A stretch of DNA of 64,000 bases from Hyphomonas beringensis (GCF_000682755.1 NZ_AWFF01000001.1:62001-126000); one strand, 5' to 3'. Numbered from the stretch's first letter, positions 17,896 through 28,809 are shown. A program made the numbers and translations. The notes: a model not told the origin generated them from the letters alone.

Positions 17896-19728
17896 TCAGG
17901 ATTTCATCTGCGGCGCCATGCGGATGTTCAGCTCTTTCAGCTGACGCTCGTCCACCGGGCTCGGCGCGCCCATCATCAGGTCGCGTGCCTGCTGGTTCAT
18001 CGGGAACAGCGTCACATCGCGAATGTTCTCCGCATCAGCCAACAGCATGACAATCCTGTCGACGCCCGGCGCAATACCGCCGTGCGGCGGGGCACCATAA
18101 CGGAACGCGTTCAGCATGCCGCCGAACTCCGTCTCGACAACGTCAGCACCATACCCAGCCAGCTCAAAAGCTTTCAGCATCAGTTCCGGGCTATGGTTCC
18201 GGATCGCGCCTGAGGATAGCTCAACACCGTTGCAGACGATGTCATACTGGTAGGCCTTCAGATCCAGCAGCTTTTCTTCTGTATCGGCAGCCAACAGCGC
18301 ATCCATCCCGCCTTGCGGCATGGAGAACGGGTTGTGGCTGAAGTCGATCTTCTTGTTGTCTTCGTCCCATTCATACATCGGGAAGTCGACAATCCAGCAG
18401 AGACGGAAGACACCATCTTCGATCAGCTCCAGTTCTTCGCCAATCTTCGTGCGTGCTGCACCAGCCAGCTTGTAGGCATCGCCTTTCTTGCCGGCTGAGA
18501 AGAAGATGCCGTCGCCAGCGCCAAGGCCCAGCTTTTCAAGCAGCGCAGCCAGATGGGCTGGCTCAAAATTCTTCAGGACCGGGTCCTGGCTGTCGACACC
18601 GCCGCCGTCGGCTTCCTTCAGGCGAGCATAGCCGAGGCCTGGCGCCTGCATCTCTTTCTTCGCCCATTTATCGAGCTCATCGAAGAATTTGCGGGATTTC
18701 TCGGCAGCTGCTTTCGGCGCCGGGATCGCGATCACACGGCCACCGCCACCGATGATCTTCGCAAAGATGCCAAAGCCGGTCTTGCTGTCATCCTCGAAGA
18801 AGTCCGACACATCAGCCAGCTCGATCGGATTGCGAAGGTCCGGCTTATCGGAGCCATACTTTGCCATCGCTTCGGCATACGGGATCCGCGGGAATGGACC
18901 TTCCGGCACCTTTCGGCCCTTGCTTTCCCAGTCGGCGAACTCATCGAACACGCCGCGCATGACGGGCTCAATCGCACCGAACACGTCTTCCTGCGTGACA
19001 AAGCTCATCTCGATATCGAGCTGATAGAACTCGCCCGGAGACCGGTCTGCGCGCGCGTCTTCGTCACGGAAGCAAGGCGCAATCTGGAAGTACCTGTCAA
19101 AGCCGGACACCATTAGCAGCTGCTTGAACTGCTGCGGCGCCTGCGGAAGCGCGTAGAACTCACCAGGGTGAATACGGCTCGGCACCAGAAAGTCGCGTGC
19201 GCCTTCCGGGCTGGAGGCCGTGAGGATCGGTGTCTGATACTCAGTAAAGCCTTGCTCCAGCATCCGGCGACGCAGGCTGGCGATGACCTGGCTGCGCAGG
19301 ATCATGTTCTTGTGCAGCGTCTCACGGCGCAGATCCAGATAGCGGTGCTTCAGGCGGATGTCTTCCGGATAGTCCGGCTCGCCGAAGACTGGCAGGGGCA
19401 GCTCGGACGCTTCGGACTGGACGGTGACTTCGCCCGCAACCACTTCAATCTCGCCTGTGGCGAGGTTCGGGTTCACGAGGCTTTCATCGCGGGCGACGAC
19501 CTTGCCTTCCAGCGTGATGACGCTTTCTGCGCGCAGGCGCTCAACCGTTCCAAAGCCGGGAGACCCCGGATTGAAGACGACCTGAGTCAGCCCGTAATGG
19601 TCACGCAGGTCGATAAACATCACCCCGCCATGGTCGCGACGGCGGTGCAACCAGCCAGACAGTTTAACGGTTTCCCCGACATGGGACTTGCGAAGCTCCC
19701 CGCAGGTGTGGGTGCGATAGGCGTGCAT
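17896..19728 (-). CDS. aspS: Aspartyl-tRNA synthetase, probably non-discriminating
   Basis: A 610-residue class IIb synthetase: N-terminal OB-fold anticodon domain, then the catalytic domain with the bacterial GAD insertion. Visible motifs: motif 2 region ([20 protein letters not shown]) and motif 3 GVDRIVMLL. The start is at 19728 (GGAG about 9 bases upstream); an in-frame extension to 19794 is unlikely. The N-terminal RRRDHGG (His33, Gly34) is the form seen in non-discriminating enzymes, which also charge tRNA-Asn. gatC, gatA and gatB are all in this window and could convert the product to Asn-tRNA. Divergent from rnd. Confidence 0.95.
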   Translation of the reverse strand: MHAYRTHTCGELRKSHVGETVKLSGWLHRRRDHGGVMFIDLRDHYGLTQVVFNPGSPGFGTVERLRAESVITLEGKVVARDESLVNPNLATGEIEVVAGEVTVQSEASELPLPVFGEPDYPEDIRLKHRYLDLRRETLHKNMILRSQVIASLRRRMLEQGFTEYQTPILTASSPEGARDFLVPSRIHPGEFYALPQAPQQFKQLLMVSGFDRYFQIAPCFRDEDARADRSPGEFYQLDIEMSFVTQEDVFGAIEPVMRGVFDEFADWESKGRKVPEGPFPRIPYAEAMAKYGSDKPDLRNPIELADVSDFFEDDSKTGFGIFAKIIGGGGRVIAIPAPKAAAEKSRKFFDELDKWAKKEMQAPGLGYARLKEADGGGVDSQDPVLKNFEPAHLAALLEKLGLGAGDGIFFSAGKKGDAYKLAGAARTKIGEELELIEDGVFRLCWIVDFPMYEWDEDNKKIDFSHNPFSMPQGGMDALLAADTEEKLLDLKAYQYDIVCNGVELSSGAIRNHSPELMLKAFELAGYGADVVETEFGGMLNAFRYGAPPHGGIAPGVDRIVMLLADAENIRDVTLFPMNQQARDLMMGAPSPVDERQLKELNIRMAPQMKS

Positions 19729-19825
19729 CGGATGCTCTCTCCGGAAATTCGGTCCAATAATTTTAAGGCGCGAAAGGCATTCAAGCTCTCGCAATTGTCA
19801 AGGCGATGCGATACGCAAGCGCGCG

Positions 19826-20992
19826 ATGACTGACAACACCCTGACTCCCATTACTGAGCAATCCGCGCTGGAAGACCTGTGCGGAAAGCTCGCTGAATCC
19901 GACTTTATCTGTGTCGACACCGAATTTCACCGGGAAACAACATATTGGCCGGAACTCTGTCTTGTTCAGGCCTCTGCCCCCGGCGTTGAAGGCCTGATCG
20001 ACCCACTGGCCGAGGATCTGGACATCGGGCCCTTCCTGGACCTGATCGCCGCAGACAACCGGATCAAGGTTTTCCATGCCGCACGGCAGGACATCGAGAT
20101 CTTCAATCGCCTGATCGGCCACCCTCCGGGCCCGATCTTCGACACTCAGATCGCCGCAATGGCGCTCGGCCTTGGTGATTCGATCTCCTACGACAATCTG
20201 GTTCAGCGCGTTCTGAAGCGTCAGATCGACAAATCCAGCCAGTTTACGGACTGGACGCGCCGTCCGCTGAGCCAGAAACAGCTGATCTACGCGCTCGGGG
20301 ATGTCACGCATTTGCGCGATGCCTACCTCAAAATGCGCGATGAACTGGAAGAAACCGGCCGCATGGGCTGGGTACGTGAAGAAATGGCGGATCTCGAAGA
20401 TCCCGCAAAATACGACACTGACCCTAACAATGCCTGGCAACGTCTGAAGCTGCGCAAGCCGAAGAAAGACTATGCCGCCATCGTCGTGGCCGTCGCCGCA
20501 TGGCGCGAATCCTTGGCGCAGGAGCTGGACAAGCCCCGCCGCCGCATTCTGAAGGATGATGCGATCCAGGAAATCGCCAGCCAGAAGCCGCGTAGCGAAG
20601 CTGATTTCAACCAGCTGAGAGCCGTGCCGAACGGATTCATCCGCTCAAAGCATGGTCAGGGCCTGATCGAAGCGGTTGTCGATGCCATTGAAAATCCGGA
20701 CGCCTACGCCCCGGAAATGGAGAAGCGCCCGCAGAATGCCCAGATCCCCGCAGGTGCGCCGGAACTTCTGAAAGTGCTGCTGAAGCATGTGTCGGACGAA
20801 AACAATGTCGTGCCGCGCCTGATCGCGAACGCTGCAGATATCGACCGTATCGCACGCGGCGAAACCGGCAGCGACATCGCCGCGATGCAGGGCTGGCGCT
20901 ATGACATGTTTGGTCAGAAGGCCCAGGCGCTGCTGAATGGCAAGCTGGCCGTCTCTTTCGAAGGCGGTCAGGTTCGCCTGTTTGACGTCTAG
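19826..20992 (+). CDS. rnd: Ribonuclease D
   Basis: A 388-residue 3'-5' exoribonuclease for tRNA 3' ends. The DEDDy nuclease domain shows CVDTEFHRE (Asp-x-Glu), FHAARQDIEIF (Asp) and YALGDVTHL (Tyr and Asp). An HRDC domain follows, around VAAWRESLAQELDKPRR and then LRAVPNGFIRSKHGQ. Length is typical. It converges with ppx, the two stops lying 9 bases apart. Confidence 0.94.
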   Translation: MTDNTLTPITEQSALEDLCGKLAESDFICVDTEFHRETTYWPELCLVQASAPGVEGLIDPLAEDLDIGPFLDLIAADNRIKVFHAARQDIEIFNRLIGHPPGPIFDTQIAAMALGLGDSISYDNLVQRVLKRQIDKSSQFTDWTRRPLSQKQLIYALGDVTHLRDAYLKMRDELEETGRMGWVREEMADLEDPAKYDTDPNNAWQRLKLRKPKKDYAAIVVAVAAWRESLAQELDKPRRRILKDDAIQEIASQKPRSEADFNQLRAVPNGFIRSKHGQGLIEAVVDAIENPDAYAPEMEKRPQNAQIPAGAPELLKVLLKHVSDENNVVPRLIANAADIDRIARGETGSDIAAMQGWRYDMFGQKAQALLNGKLAVSFEGGQVRLFDV

Positions 20993-21001
20993 GCAAACGC
21001 G

Positions 21002-22480
21002 CTAATCAATTGATGTGTCCGGCTTCAGGTTCAGCTGGCTGGCCGTCTGCGACAGCCGTCGGCGAACTGTATCCGACACCATGGCCTCGTCTGCCTTGCC
21101 AACGCGCAGTTGCAGCGTATCCCCGCGCCTTACCAGATTGGCACGTCGCAGGATCGGTCCGGACCGCCCTGAAAACACAGCGCCCAGCCGCATTGCACTA
21201 CCGATCTGGCGTGCCCGCTCATCCTGTTCCGGCGTCGTCAGGCCTTCATATTCGGCAGGGCGTTTGAAATCCTTCTCGTACCGGCAGCCAATGGCGTAGG
21301 CGATCAAGGCCCGTTCGCTGTGGGAAAGCCCTGCATAGGGTGCCCGCAAAGCCTGATCATAAGCCATGATGGACCGGTGATCGGGGTGAAAGCGCCCTGC
21401 ACTGTCGGCCATCATACAGGCGGCCTGCTCAATGCGCTTGTCCGCAGCGGGTGAGCCGAACAGGTCCGGTTCTGGAGCAAGCGCCGGTGCGATGAAATCA
21501 TGCAAAGCCTGACCGAACTGGATCTGGTTATGGTCCAGGCGGGCGAAAGCGATCACGCCATCCATCAGCGGATCGGCTGTCGGCGTCCCGGTCAGGTCAC
21601 GCAGCACCCCTTCCCTCAGACCGCTGGACGATATGCTGACACCTTCCAGCGCACTCATTGCCAGGATTTCCTGCAAGAGCATCGCGGCAATCGGGAGATG
21701 CTTCGCCCGTCTCTTGTCGATTGCTTCGAGCATGGACCGAGATGCCGCATTGGTCATGCTGTCGAGACACACCTTGGTGACACGAGACGCCTGGCTCTCG
21801 GTCATCTGATAGCCCTGCAGCACCTGCAGCGAGTAATTTTCCAGCTGCATGTTCAGCTTAGCCAGGGTTCGCCACGCGCCGCCCACCGCGTAGAATCGGC
21901 CGCTGGCGCTGGACAGGACGCGGGATTTCTTCAACTCTGCACGGATGGTCTTGCGCAGGGTCTTTGGATCGAAGTCTCCTTCCGCCAGGGATAACGGGCC
22001 CAGCATCAGGCTTTCTCCCCGTGCAGAGCGGCCACCGACACGTTTGAACTCAAGGCTGGAGCCACCAAGGTCACCAATAATGCCCTCGGGCTTGTAGAAG
22101 CTCGCCTCCACACCCAGCGCAGACAGGCGCGCCTCATCTTCCCCGGAGAGCGTGAGGATTTTACGCCCCAGAACACGCGAAGCCGTCTTGATAAAATCAG
22201 GCCCGTCCTCTGCGGACCGCACAGCAGCCGTCGCCACAGCCGTAAAGTTCCGCAGACCCAGCGCCTTCAGAATGGCCCGGTAGCGGCCCAGCGCCCGGAT
22301 CGCTGCCTCTCTGCCCTCGACAGAGAGATGCCCCGTGCGCATCAGCCCCTGGCCGAGACCCGCCATGACCTTTTCATTGAAGGTCGGCAAGATGGAGGCC
22401 CCAAGCACATCATAAATCACCAGACGGACAGAGTTTGATCCGATGTCGATGATCCCGGCACGTTCCGATTTCGGAAACAT
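21002..22480 (-). CDS. ppx: Ppx/GppA exopolyphosphatase/pppGpp phosphohydrolase
   Basis: A 492-residue ASKHA-fold phosphatase that shortens polyphosphate and may hydrolyse pppGpp. The N-terminal phosphate loop IIDIGSNSVRLVIYD, the middle GDLGGSSLEFKRV and a long helical C-terminal region are visible. Its ATG shares one base with the ppk stop, so translation is coupled with the enzyme it opposes. Last gene of the DUF2066-hdaA-ppk-ppx run. Confidence 0.92.
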   Translation of the reverse strand: MFPKSERAGIIDIGSNSVRLVIYDVLGASILPTFNEKVMAGLGQGLMRTGHLSVEGREAAIRALGRYRAILKALGLRNFTAVATAAVRSAEDGPDFIKTASRVLGRKILTLSGEDEARLSALGVEASFYKPEGIIGDLGGSSLEFKRVGGRSARGESLMLGPLSLAEGDFDPKTLRKTIRAELKKSRVLSSASGRFYAVGGAWRTLAKLNMQLENYSLQVLQGYQMTESQASRVTKVCLDSMTNAASRSMLEAIDKRRAKHLPIAAMLLQEILAMSALEGVSISSSGLREGVLRDLTGTPTADPLMDGVIAFARLDHNQIQFGQALHDFIAPALAPEPDLFGSPAADKRIEQAACMMADSAGRFHPDHRSIMAYDQALRAPYAGLSHSERALIAYAIGCRYEKDFKRPAEYEGLTTPEQDERARQIGSAMRLGAVFSGRSGPILRRANLVRRGDTLQLRVGKADEAMVSDTVRRRLSQTASQLNLKPDTSID

Positions 22481-24654
22481 CAGCTAATGACACCCTTCTT
22501 GGGTTGCAGTCGCGGCGGCAAGCTCACTTCCAGTGCGCTGCCCCGACCGGAGAGGCTGGGATTGTCCATGAAATAGGTATGCGCCGAGAAAGGCTTCGAA
22601 CTGCCCGATGTCTCAACACGCGAATAATCGCCATCCTCATTCATGATCCAGCTTTGCTGTTCGTCATTCAGATTGGCCACCATGATCTGGTTCATCACCT
22701 GGCGATGCACAGTCGGGTTCTCGATCGGCACCAGCGCCTCGACACGGCGGTTGAGATTGCGCGGCATCCAGTCAGCGGAAGAGATGAAGACTTTTGCATT
22801 CGGAGACGGCAGCGACTCTCCGTTGGCAAAGCACACGACTCGCGAATGCTCCAGGAAGCGGCCCACAATACTCTTCACAGAGATGTTCTCTGACATACCG
22901 GGCACACCAGGACGCAGGCAGCAAATGCCGCGCACGACGAGAATGATCGGTACCCCGGACTGGCTGGCCTTGTAGAGGGCATCAATAACTTCCCCATCGA
23001 CCAGCGAATTCATCTTAGCCCAGATGCCGCTTGGCTTGCCCTTTTTGGCATGCGCCGCTTCGGCCTCGATCATGCTAATCAGCTTTTCCTTGAGGTTCAG
23101 CGGAGACATGGACAGCTTTTCAAGCACAGGTCCGACTTCCGGCGGATCGCGATAGGCTGTTACAAAGTTGAACAGCCGGTTCGCATCACGCCCCAGCGCC
23201 GGGTCTGCCGTGAACAGGGAAAGGTCTGTATAGATACGCGCATTGATCGGGTGATAATTGCCGGTGCCGTAATGGGTATAGCTGCGCAGCTCCTGCCCCT
23301 CGCGGCGCACAACCAAAGAGACTTTGGCATGCGTCTTGTACTCAATAAATCCGTACACGACTTGAACGCCTGCGCGTTCCAGGTCTCGTGCCAGACGCAA
23401 GTTTGCCTCTTCATCGAAGCGCGCCTTGATCTCGACCAGGGCGGTGACGTTCTTGCCTGCCTCTGCGGCCTCGATCAGAGCCGCCACAATCGGGGAATTG
23501 TTCGTTGTGCGATACAGGGTCTGCTTGATCGCAACGACCTGCGGGTCGGCCGCAGCCTGGCGAACAAACTGCACCACGACATCAAATGTCTCGAACGGGT
23601 GATGGACCAGAATGTCCTTCGCCCGGATCGCTGCAAAGCAATCACCGCCCATTTCCCGGATACGCTCCGGATAGCGCGGTTCATAGGACGGGAATTGCAA
23701 ATCCGGCCGGTCGTCCACGATCAGCTCTGACAGCTGCGCCATGCCGAGGATACCATCATACAGAACGATATCTTCCTGCTCGGCGCCAATCTCTCGCGTA
23801 ATCAATTCACGCAAATCCGTTGGCGCACTGGACTGCATCCGGATGCGGACAATACGTCCGCGCCGACGCTGTTTCAGCAGAACCTCGAATTCCCGGATCA
23901 GGTCTTCGGCCTCTTCCTCGATCTCGATGTCGCTGTCGCGGATTACGCGGAACAGACAGCGGTCCTTCTCTTCAAATCCGGGGAAAAGCTCTTCCAGGAA
24001 CATGCCGATCACATCTTCCAGGGCAATAAAACGCAGCGTGCTTTTCGTACCATTGGGCAGACGGATGAAACGGCGCACAAAGGCTGGCAGCGGAATGATG
24101 CCAACATGCTGCTCGCCGCCCCGCTTTGAGACCAGATTGATGGCGACCGAAAAGCCGAGATTGGGAATGAACGGAAACGGATGGGCCGGGTCCACCGCCA
24201 GAGGGGTCAGTACCGGGAAGATATTCTTGCGGAAATAGGTGTCGAGTTCGGCCTTGTCCTTGCGGGTTAGCTCGCTGACAGCCAGAACGTCGATGCCCTC
24301 CGCATGCATTTCTTCCTTCAGGTTTTTCCAGCACGCCTGCTGGTCCGCGATCAGTTGCAGGGAAGCCTGCTCAATCCGCGTTACCTGTTGAGCCGGCGTC
24401 AGCCCATCCTGGCTGGCCTTGACCACGCCTGCCCGCACCTGCTCCCGAAGGCCCGCATAGCGCACCATCTCGAACTCATCGAGATTGCTCGCCGAGATAG
24501 ACAGGAAGCGCAGACGCTCCAGCAGCGGATGATCCGGATTGGCGGCCTCATCAAGGACACGGCGGTTGAATTCCAGCCAGGACAGTTCCCGGTTGATGAA
24601 TCGCTGCGGCGAGTGCATCTGCTGTTTCAGGCTTTGTGTTGCCCCATCCGGCAT
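22480..24654 (-). CDS. ppk: Polyphosphate kinase (PPK1)
   Basis: A 724-residue enzyme that makes polyphosphate from ATP. It begins with the family pattern [19 protein letters not shown] and has the catalytic histidine in [11 protein letters not shown], followed by the C-terminal PLD-like domains ([17 protein letters not shown]). The start at 24654 has GGAG about 9 bases upstream; an in-frame extension to 24726 would run into hdaA. It lies 25 bases after hdaA and overlaps ppx by one base. Confidence 0.95.
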   Translation of the reverse strand: MPDGATQSLKQQMHSPQRFINRELSWLEFNRRVLDEAANPDHPLLERLRFLSISASNLDEFEMVRYAGLREQVRAGVVKASQDGLTPAQQVTRIEQASLQLIADQQACWKNLKEEMHAEGIDVLAVSELTRKDKAELDTYFRKNIFPVLTPLAVDPAHPFPFIPNLGFSVAINLVSKRGGEQHVGIIPLPAFVRRFIRLPNGTKSTLRFIALEDVIGMFLEELFPGFEEKDRCLFRVIRDSDIEIEEEAEDLIREFEVLLKQRRRGRIVRIRMQSSAPTDLRELITREIGAEQEDIVLYDGILGMAQLSELIVDDRPDLQFPSYEPRYPERIREMGGDCFAAIRAKDILVHHPFETFDVVVQFVRQAAADPQVVAIKQTLYRTTNNSPIVAALIEAAEAGKNVTALVEIKARFDEEANLRLARDLERAGVQVVYGFIEYKTHAKVSLVVRREGQELRSYTHYGTGNYHPINARIYTDLSLFTADPALGRDANRLFNFVTAYRDPPEVGPVLEKLSMSPLNLKEKLISMIEAEAAHAKKGKPSGIWAKMNSLVDGEVIDALYKASQSGVPIILVVRGICCLRPGVPGMSENISVKSIVGRFLEHSRVVCFANGESLPSPNAKVFISSADWMPRNLNRRVEALVPIENPTVHRQVMNQIMVANLNDEQQSWIMNEDGDYSRVETSGSSKPFSAHTYFMDNPSLSGRGSALEVSLPPRLQPKKGVIS

Positions 24655-24679
24655 CAGGCGCGCTCCGTGTGTGTATCCA

Positions 24680-25405
24680 CTACAATAGTGACCTCTGATC
24701 CGGGTCCGACCAGCCAAGCTCTTCAAGAACTTCCCGCGCCAACGGCACAGATGGGGCTCGTCCGGTCAATGTGACCCGCTCACTCAGTCTTTCCGCAAAG
24801 GTTTCGATTGCCTCATAGGAAAGATCCAGTCTTGGCACCAGATATTTAACAACCTCCGGATCGAGTTTGAGAAAATGCTTCTTTGCTGCCATTTCCAGGC
24901 GCGCTTTCAGCATGGGTTCGTCCGGATCATCAATCTCGACAACAGGAAGGGCATTGAGGCGGGACTTCAGATCAGCAGAAGATGTATGCCATTGGCCTGG
25001 GCTGCGGCGTGACGTCAGCAATGCCCGTCCGGTTCCCGCCGAAATCATGTTGATCAGGGTCAGCAGGCTGTCCATCTTCTTTACCTGGTCGGCGTCGTCG
25101 ATCACGACATGCGCACCGGCCAGCGTCGACAGCTCCTTTTCGCGCATACGGGAAAACTCGTGCGCGGAATAAAACCGTCCCTCGAATTCCTGACACCATG
25201 CACGACCAAGCGCGGTCAGGCCTGACCTTGCAGGTCCCTTCACGCACACAACCGGAAACGGCCAGTTCTCAGGCCCGCTCAGGATGGAAACGGCCGTCTC
25301 GTTCGCAGCCGTCACCAGCAGGGAGTCCAGTGTGGGCTGCTTCTCCGGAAATCCGAGGCTCAGCTGGCTTGGCGTAGAGGCCTTATGCGCGCCAGTCTTG
25401 CTCAC
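24680..25405 (-). CDS. hdaA: HdaA-type DnaA-related replication regulator
   Basis: A 241-residue AAA+ protein related to the ATPase part of DnaA but without its DNA-binding domain. HdaA stimulates ATP hydrolysis by DnaA at the sliding clamp and limits re-initiation. Residues 14-19 (QLSLGF) form a clamp-binding motif. The Walker A position reads GPARSGLT (residues 57-64) with Leu63 in place of Lys, so nucleotide binding may be weak; Walker B is HVVIDDAD. A box VII-like arginine follows in [13 protein letters not shown] overlap with the DUF2066 gene; ppk follows after 25 bases. Confidence 0.85.
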   Translation of the reverse strand: MSKTGAHKASTPSQLSLGFPEKQPTLDSLLVTAANETAVSILSGPENWPFPVVCVKGPARSGLTALGRAWCQEFEGRFYSAHEFSRMREKELSTLAGAHVVIDDADQVKKMDSLLTLINMISAGTGRALLTSRRSPGQWHTSSADLKSRLNALPVVEIDDPDEPMLKARLEMAAKKHFLKLDPEVVKYLVPRLDLSYEAIETFAERLSERVTLTGRAPSVPLAREVLEELGWSDPDQRSLL

Positions 25406-26424
25406 TGTCCCCCCAATGATGCCGAAACGGCCGAGCGCAATACCCAGCCATGGTCATCCTGGGACAGGGAAACGCCGCGCTGCAGCAGATCATTCTGCAG
25501 CCGTGGCGGGTCTCCCGCATAGGAGAAGTTCACCAGCGCGCCATCCCGGGCGATGGCATCGATCTTGAGATCAGAGATGAAGGGAGACCGCGCAAGCGCG
25601 CCGCGCAGCGTGTTCCATTCCGCCAGGGACGTATAGCGCACGCTGGCTTTCGCGGCGGTGCGCTCTCCGCTGCGGATGATGGAGGTGCGCTTCCAGTTCT
25701 CGTCCAGCAATTTCAGCATAGCGACCACCGCACCATCCATCGTCTGCGCATAGGGCGTCGTACCGATCGTTTCCGTGCCAGCCGTGGTGACGACGGACAC
25801 TGTCACGCGCCACGCATTCTCACTGCCGGAGAGTTCCGCCAGGATGCCCCGCCGCGCGCCAAGCGCGGAGGCCTCTGGCGAGAGTTCCATCCAGTTGCTG
25901 AATTGCGTGTAGCCACCACCGCTGGATGTCACATAGGGCGAAAGCGTTTCGCTGCGGCCCGTGCCCAGCGTTTCGCGCCACGCATATTCCAGCACATCAT
26001 TGGACGCCAGCGGCACCAGAAGAGACATGGGTGCCTGCGTATCGACATAGGGCACGCCCAGCGAGTCGAGATGCGCGCGCACCATGCGTGGATTGTAAAC
26101 GACCGCCAAAGTGCCGCGATAACGCCCGGCGCCGGCTGTTTCTTCCTGCACATCAACGGCGGCCGACAGGCGATTGGCCAGCGCGTAATCGATCGGCACG
26201 CCGCCTGCGGCAATGACATCTTCCGGCAGGGTAATGCGCTCAATCAGGATGCGCGCGCCTTTGGTCCGCGCAGCGCCCATGGCCTGCTCACGTGCCTGGA
26301 TCAGGCTGTCGGCCACTTCATCCACCTCGATATTGGAGACAGTGTAGACATCACGCGTGTCTGCGTGCGCACTGAAACCAGACGCAATCGCGACGAAAAG
26401 CGAAGCGAGAAAAATACGAATCAT
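25402..26424 (-). CDS. DUF2066 family exported protein
   Basis: A 340-residue protein with a signal peptide (cleavage after FSAHA). The core, from YTVSNIEVDEVADSL through ALANRLSAAVDVQEE, fits DUF2066, a family regularly found just upstream of hdaA in alphaproteobacteria. Function unknown, periplasmic by its signal. The start at 26424 has GGAGG nine bases upstream; the frame continues to 26547 but that extension overlaps purM. It is the first gene of the minus-strand run and is divergent from purM. Confidence 0.8.
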   Translation of the reverse strand: MIRIFLASLFVAIASGFSAHADTRDVYTVSNIEVDEVADSLIQAREQAMGAARTKGARILIERITLPEDVIAAGGVPIDYALANRLSAAVDVQEETAGAGRYRGTLAVVYNPRMVRAHLDSLGVPYVDTQAPMSLLVPLASNDVLEYAWRETLGTGRSETLSPYVTSSGGGYTQFSNWMELSPEASALGARRGILAELSGSENAWRVTVSVVTTAGTETIGTTPYAQTMDGAVVAMLKLLDENWKRTSIIRSGERTAAKASVRYTSLAEWNTLRGALARSPFISDLKIDAIARDGALVNFSYAGDPPRLQNDLLQRGVSLSQDDHGWVLRSAVSASLGGQ

Positions 26425-26527
26425 GGTCAACGGCCTCCGTGTAGCATTTCTTTTAGCAAGCCCAGGCTGAAGCTGGAACCGCAAGCGGCACTGGCAGAGA
26501 CGTTTTCCCCATGCTAACGCGCAGGTC

Positions 26528-27556
26528 ATGATGAGTGATACGCCCAAAACGCCCCTTTCCTACCGCGATGCCGGTGTCGATATTGAGGCAGGAGAAAGGC
26601 TGGTTGAGGCCATTGGCCCGCTGGCAAAAGCAACCGCCCGTGCTGGTGTCATGGGAGGTCTCGGCGGCTTCGGCGCGCTGTTTGACCTGAAGGCCTCGGG
26701 CTATGAAGACCCGATCCTGGTCTCGGGCACGGATGGCGTCGGCACAAAGCTGATGCTGGCCTTTGAGACGGGCATTCACAACACAGTCGGGATCGACCTG
26801 GTCGCCATGTGCGCCAATGATGTGCTGGCACAGGGCGCTGAACCCCTGTTTTTCCTGGATTATTTTGCAACTGGAAAACTTGAGGCGGGCATTGCAGAAG
26901 CCGTAATTGCCGGCATCGCCGAAGGCTGCCGCCAGTCTGGCTGCGCACTGGTTGGCGGCGAAACGGCAGAGATGCCAGGCATGTACCCGCCGGGCCATTA
27001 CGATCTGGCGGGCTTCGTTGTCGGCGCCGTGGACCGCGCCAAGGTTCTGCCCCGCATGGGTGACATGGCCGAAGGCGACGTGCTGATCGGCATCGCCTCA
27101 TCCGGCCCGCACTCAAACGGTTATTCCCTGATCCGCCGCATTGTGGAGCGTGAAGGCCTGTCTTACGAGGCGTCCTCTCCCTTCTCGAATGAGAGCCTGG
27201 GGGAAGCGCTGCTGACGCCCACGCGCCTTTATTCCGATGCTGCCCTGCCACTGATCAAGGGGGACCTTATCAAGGGCCTCGCCCACATCACCGGCGGCGG
27301 CATCACCGAGAACACGCCGCGCATGTGCCCGGACCATCTCTCCCCCCGCATTGACCGGTCGGCCTGGACACCCAAACCCGTCTTCGAATGGCTTCAGGAA
27401 GCAGGCGGCGTTGAGCTGGACGAGATGCACCGCACCTTCAACATGGGCATCGGCATGATCTTCGCTGCTGCGCCAGACAAGGTGGACTCCGTGATTGCCC
27501 AGCTGAAAGAGGCCGGTGAGCAGCCCGTCATCCTCGGGGATCTCGTCAGCGAATGA
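26528..27556 (+). CDS. purM: Phosphoribosylformylglycinamidine cyclo-ligase
   Basis: A 342-residue AIR synthetase of purine biosynthesis, closing FGAM to AIR with ATP. Family patterns: [13 protein letters not shown] at the start, [47 protein letters not shown] and [10 protein letters not shown]. Two adjacent ATGs (26528 and 26531) could serve as start. It overlaps purN by four bases (ATGA), forming a purMN operon divergent from the DUF2066/hdaA run. Confidence 0.97.
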   Translation: MMSDTPKTPLSYRDAGVDIEAGERLVEAIGPLAKATARAGVMGGLGGFGALFDLKASGYEDPILVSGTDGVGTKLMLAFETGIHNTVGIDLVAMCANDVLAQGAEPLFFLDYFATGKLEAGIAEAVIAGIAEGCRQSGCALVGGETAEMPGMYPPGHYDLAGFVVGAVDRAKVLPRMGDMAEGDVLIGIASSGPHSNGYSLIRRIVEREGLSYEASSPFSNESLGEALLTPTRLYSDAALPLIKGDLIKGLAHITGGGITENTPRMCPDHLSPRIDRSAWTPKPVFEWLQEAGGVELDEMHRTFNMGIGMIFAAAPDKVDSVIAQLKEAGEQPVILGDLVSE

Positions 27557-28143
27557 CACGCCTCAATCTGGCTATCCTGATTTCCGGGCGCGGCTCCAAC
27601 ATGAAGGCGCTGCTGGAAGCGGCGCGCGATCCCGCCTATCCGGCAAGGCCAGTCATGGTCCTCTCCAACCGCCCGGATGCGGGCGGGCTTGAAACTGCTA
27701 CAGCCGAAGGCGTCGCAACGGCCGTCGTTGACCACAAGGATTTCGGCAAGGACCGCGAGGCTTTTGAGCGCGCTATGGACGCCAAGCTTGAAGCCGCCGG
27801 CACGGAGATTATCGCGCTGGCCGGATTCATGCGCGTGCTGACTCCCTGGTTTGTGGAGAAATGGTCGGGCCGCCTGATCAATATCCACCCGTCCCTGCTG
27901 CCGAAATACAAGGGCTTGGACACGCATCAGCGCGCCATTGATGCGGGCGATGCGGAGGCTGGCTGCAGCGTGCACTGGGTCACCGCAGGCGTGGATGAAG
28001 GCGCGGTCATTCAGCAGGCCCGCGTGCCGATCCAGCCCGGTGACACAGCCGATGCCCTTGCCGCGCGCATCCTGCCCGAAGAGCACAGCCTCTATCCCGC
28101 AGCCCTGGCCAAGGCCTGCGCAGAGATCAAGGCGCGCGCTTAG
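27553..28143 (+). CDS. purN: Phosphoribosylglycinamide formyltransferase (GAR transformylase)
   Basis: A 196-residue enzyme that formylates GAR using 10-formyl-THF. The N-terminal [12 protein letters not shown] binds the substrate phosphate, and [17 protein letters not shown] carries the catalytic Asn/His with Asp in [11 protein letters not shown]. Length is normal. Coupled to purM by a four-base overlap. An inverted repeat (CCTCCG at 28172, CGGAGG at 28185) follows the stop. Confidence 0.96.
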   Translation: MTRLNLAILISGRGSNMKALLEAARDPAYPARPVMVLSNRPDAGGLETATAEGVATAVVDHKDFGKDREAFERAMDAKLEAAGTEIIALAGFMRVLTPWFVEKWSGRLINIHPSLLPKYKGLDTHQRAIDAGDAEAGCSVHWVTAGVDEGAVIQQARVPIQPGDTADALAARILPEEHSLYPAALAKACAEIKARA

Positions 28144-28171
28144 CCCTTCCAATAGACCCGGTCCTCATCCC

Positions 28172-28190
28172 CCTCCGTTAAAGGCGGAGG
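28172..28190. repeat. Inverted repeat downstream of purN
   Basis: CCTCCG (28172-28177) and CGGAGG (28185-28190) form a 6-bp stem with a TTAAAGG loop. No T-run follows, so it is a poor intrinsic terminator; it may be a small dispersed hairpin or a factor-dependent stop. Confidence 0.4.
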
Positions 28191-28262
28191 TGGCCTGCAG
28201 AGAAGACGGGGAAATCGCACTCCAATTCGTCGCATAGAGCGCCCCTGTAGGCTCTCGTCACG

Positions 28263-28640
28263 ATGCCTGCTGTCTCGCTCTTCTCTCCCATGCCGGGTCT
28301 CCCCTGGTATCTGCTGCCCATCTGGCCGCTGATCTATCTGCGCATCCTGCGTCTGAAGGCATGGTTCCGGCAGAATGGCGGCCCCGGCTCACAGATGCTC
28401 TGGGGCGTGATGAAGAATGGCCGCGTCATCGTGCTCAGCCTGTCGGATGACCTATCCGTGCCACGTCCGTGCTCTTTTCGTGCGCCTGTGTCTGGCAGGC
28501 TCGGTGCGGCGCTGAGCGGTGAAGATTTCGTTCGACCTCCGCACCTGCGTGCCACGCCCACGCTGGCGTCAGCTGCGCCACATGTCCTGCTCATGCTCAG
28601 CGAAAGCGCAAATCACGCCCCCCCACGCCCGGACACCTGA
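28263..28640 (+). CDS. Hypothetical small membrane protein
   Basis: A 125-residue open frame with a hydrophobic N-terminal segment (PWYLLPIWPLIYLRILRL) and a following basic stretch (KAWFRQNGG), suggesting one membrane-associated helix. The second half is Pro/Ala/Ser-rich with no recognised motif. I do not recognise a family. There is no clear ribosome binding site before the ATG, and an alternative start at residue 10 is possible. It stands between purN and the exported orphan, on the same strand. Confidence 0.4.
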   Translation: MPAVSLFSPMPGLPWYLLPIWPLIYLRILRLKAWFRQNGGPGSQMLWGVMKNGRVIVLSLSDDLSVPRPCSFRAPVSGRLGAALSGEDFVRPPHLRATPTLASAAPHVLLMLSESANHAPPRPDT

Positions 28641-28735
28641 CCTCGGATTCAAATCCTGAAACCAACAACCGGAGGGCCCCCACCTGTCCGGACACCTGTG
28701 CTGAAAGCATGAAGTTCAGATAAGACAAGAACGCC

Positions 28736-28747
28736 CCCCTTTAGGGG
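28736..28747. promoter_or_regulatory. Short GC dyad upstream of the 651-residue orphan
   Basis: CCCC-TTTA-GGGG is a perfect 4+4 dyad inside ACGCCCCCCTTTAGGGGTAT, 62 bases before the gene start. It could be an operator of a NarL-like regulator or chance; there is no further support. Confidence 0.25.
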
Positions 28748-28809
28748 TATGCCATGAGCGCAAATCCAGACTAGCGTGTGTTTCATTGCGACGCTGGAGA
28801 ACCGATTAG

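Noticed and set aside
25450-26517. A 355-residue plus-strand open frame opposite the DUF2066 gene
   Set aside because: Antisense of the DUF2066-type gene; its Arg/His/Gly-rich composition is that of a shadow frame.
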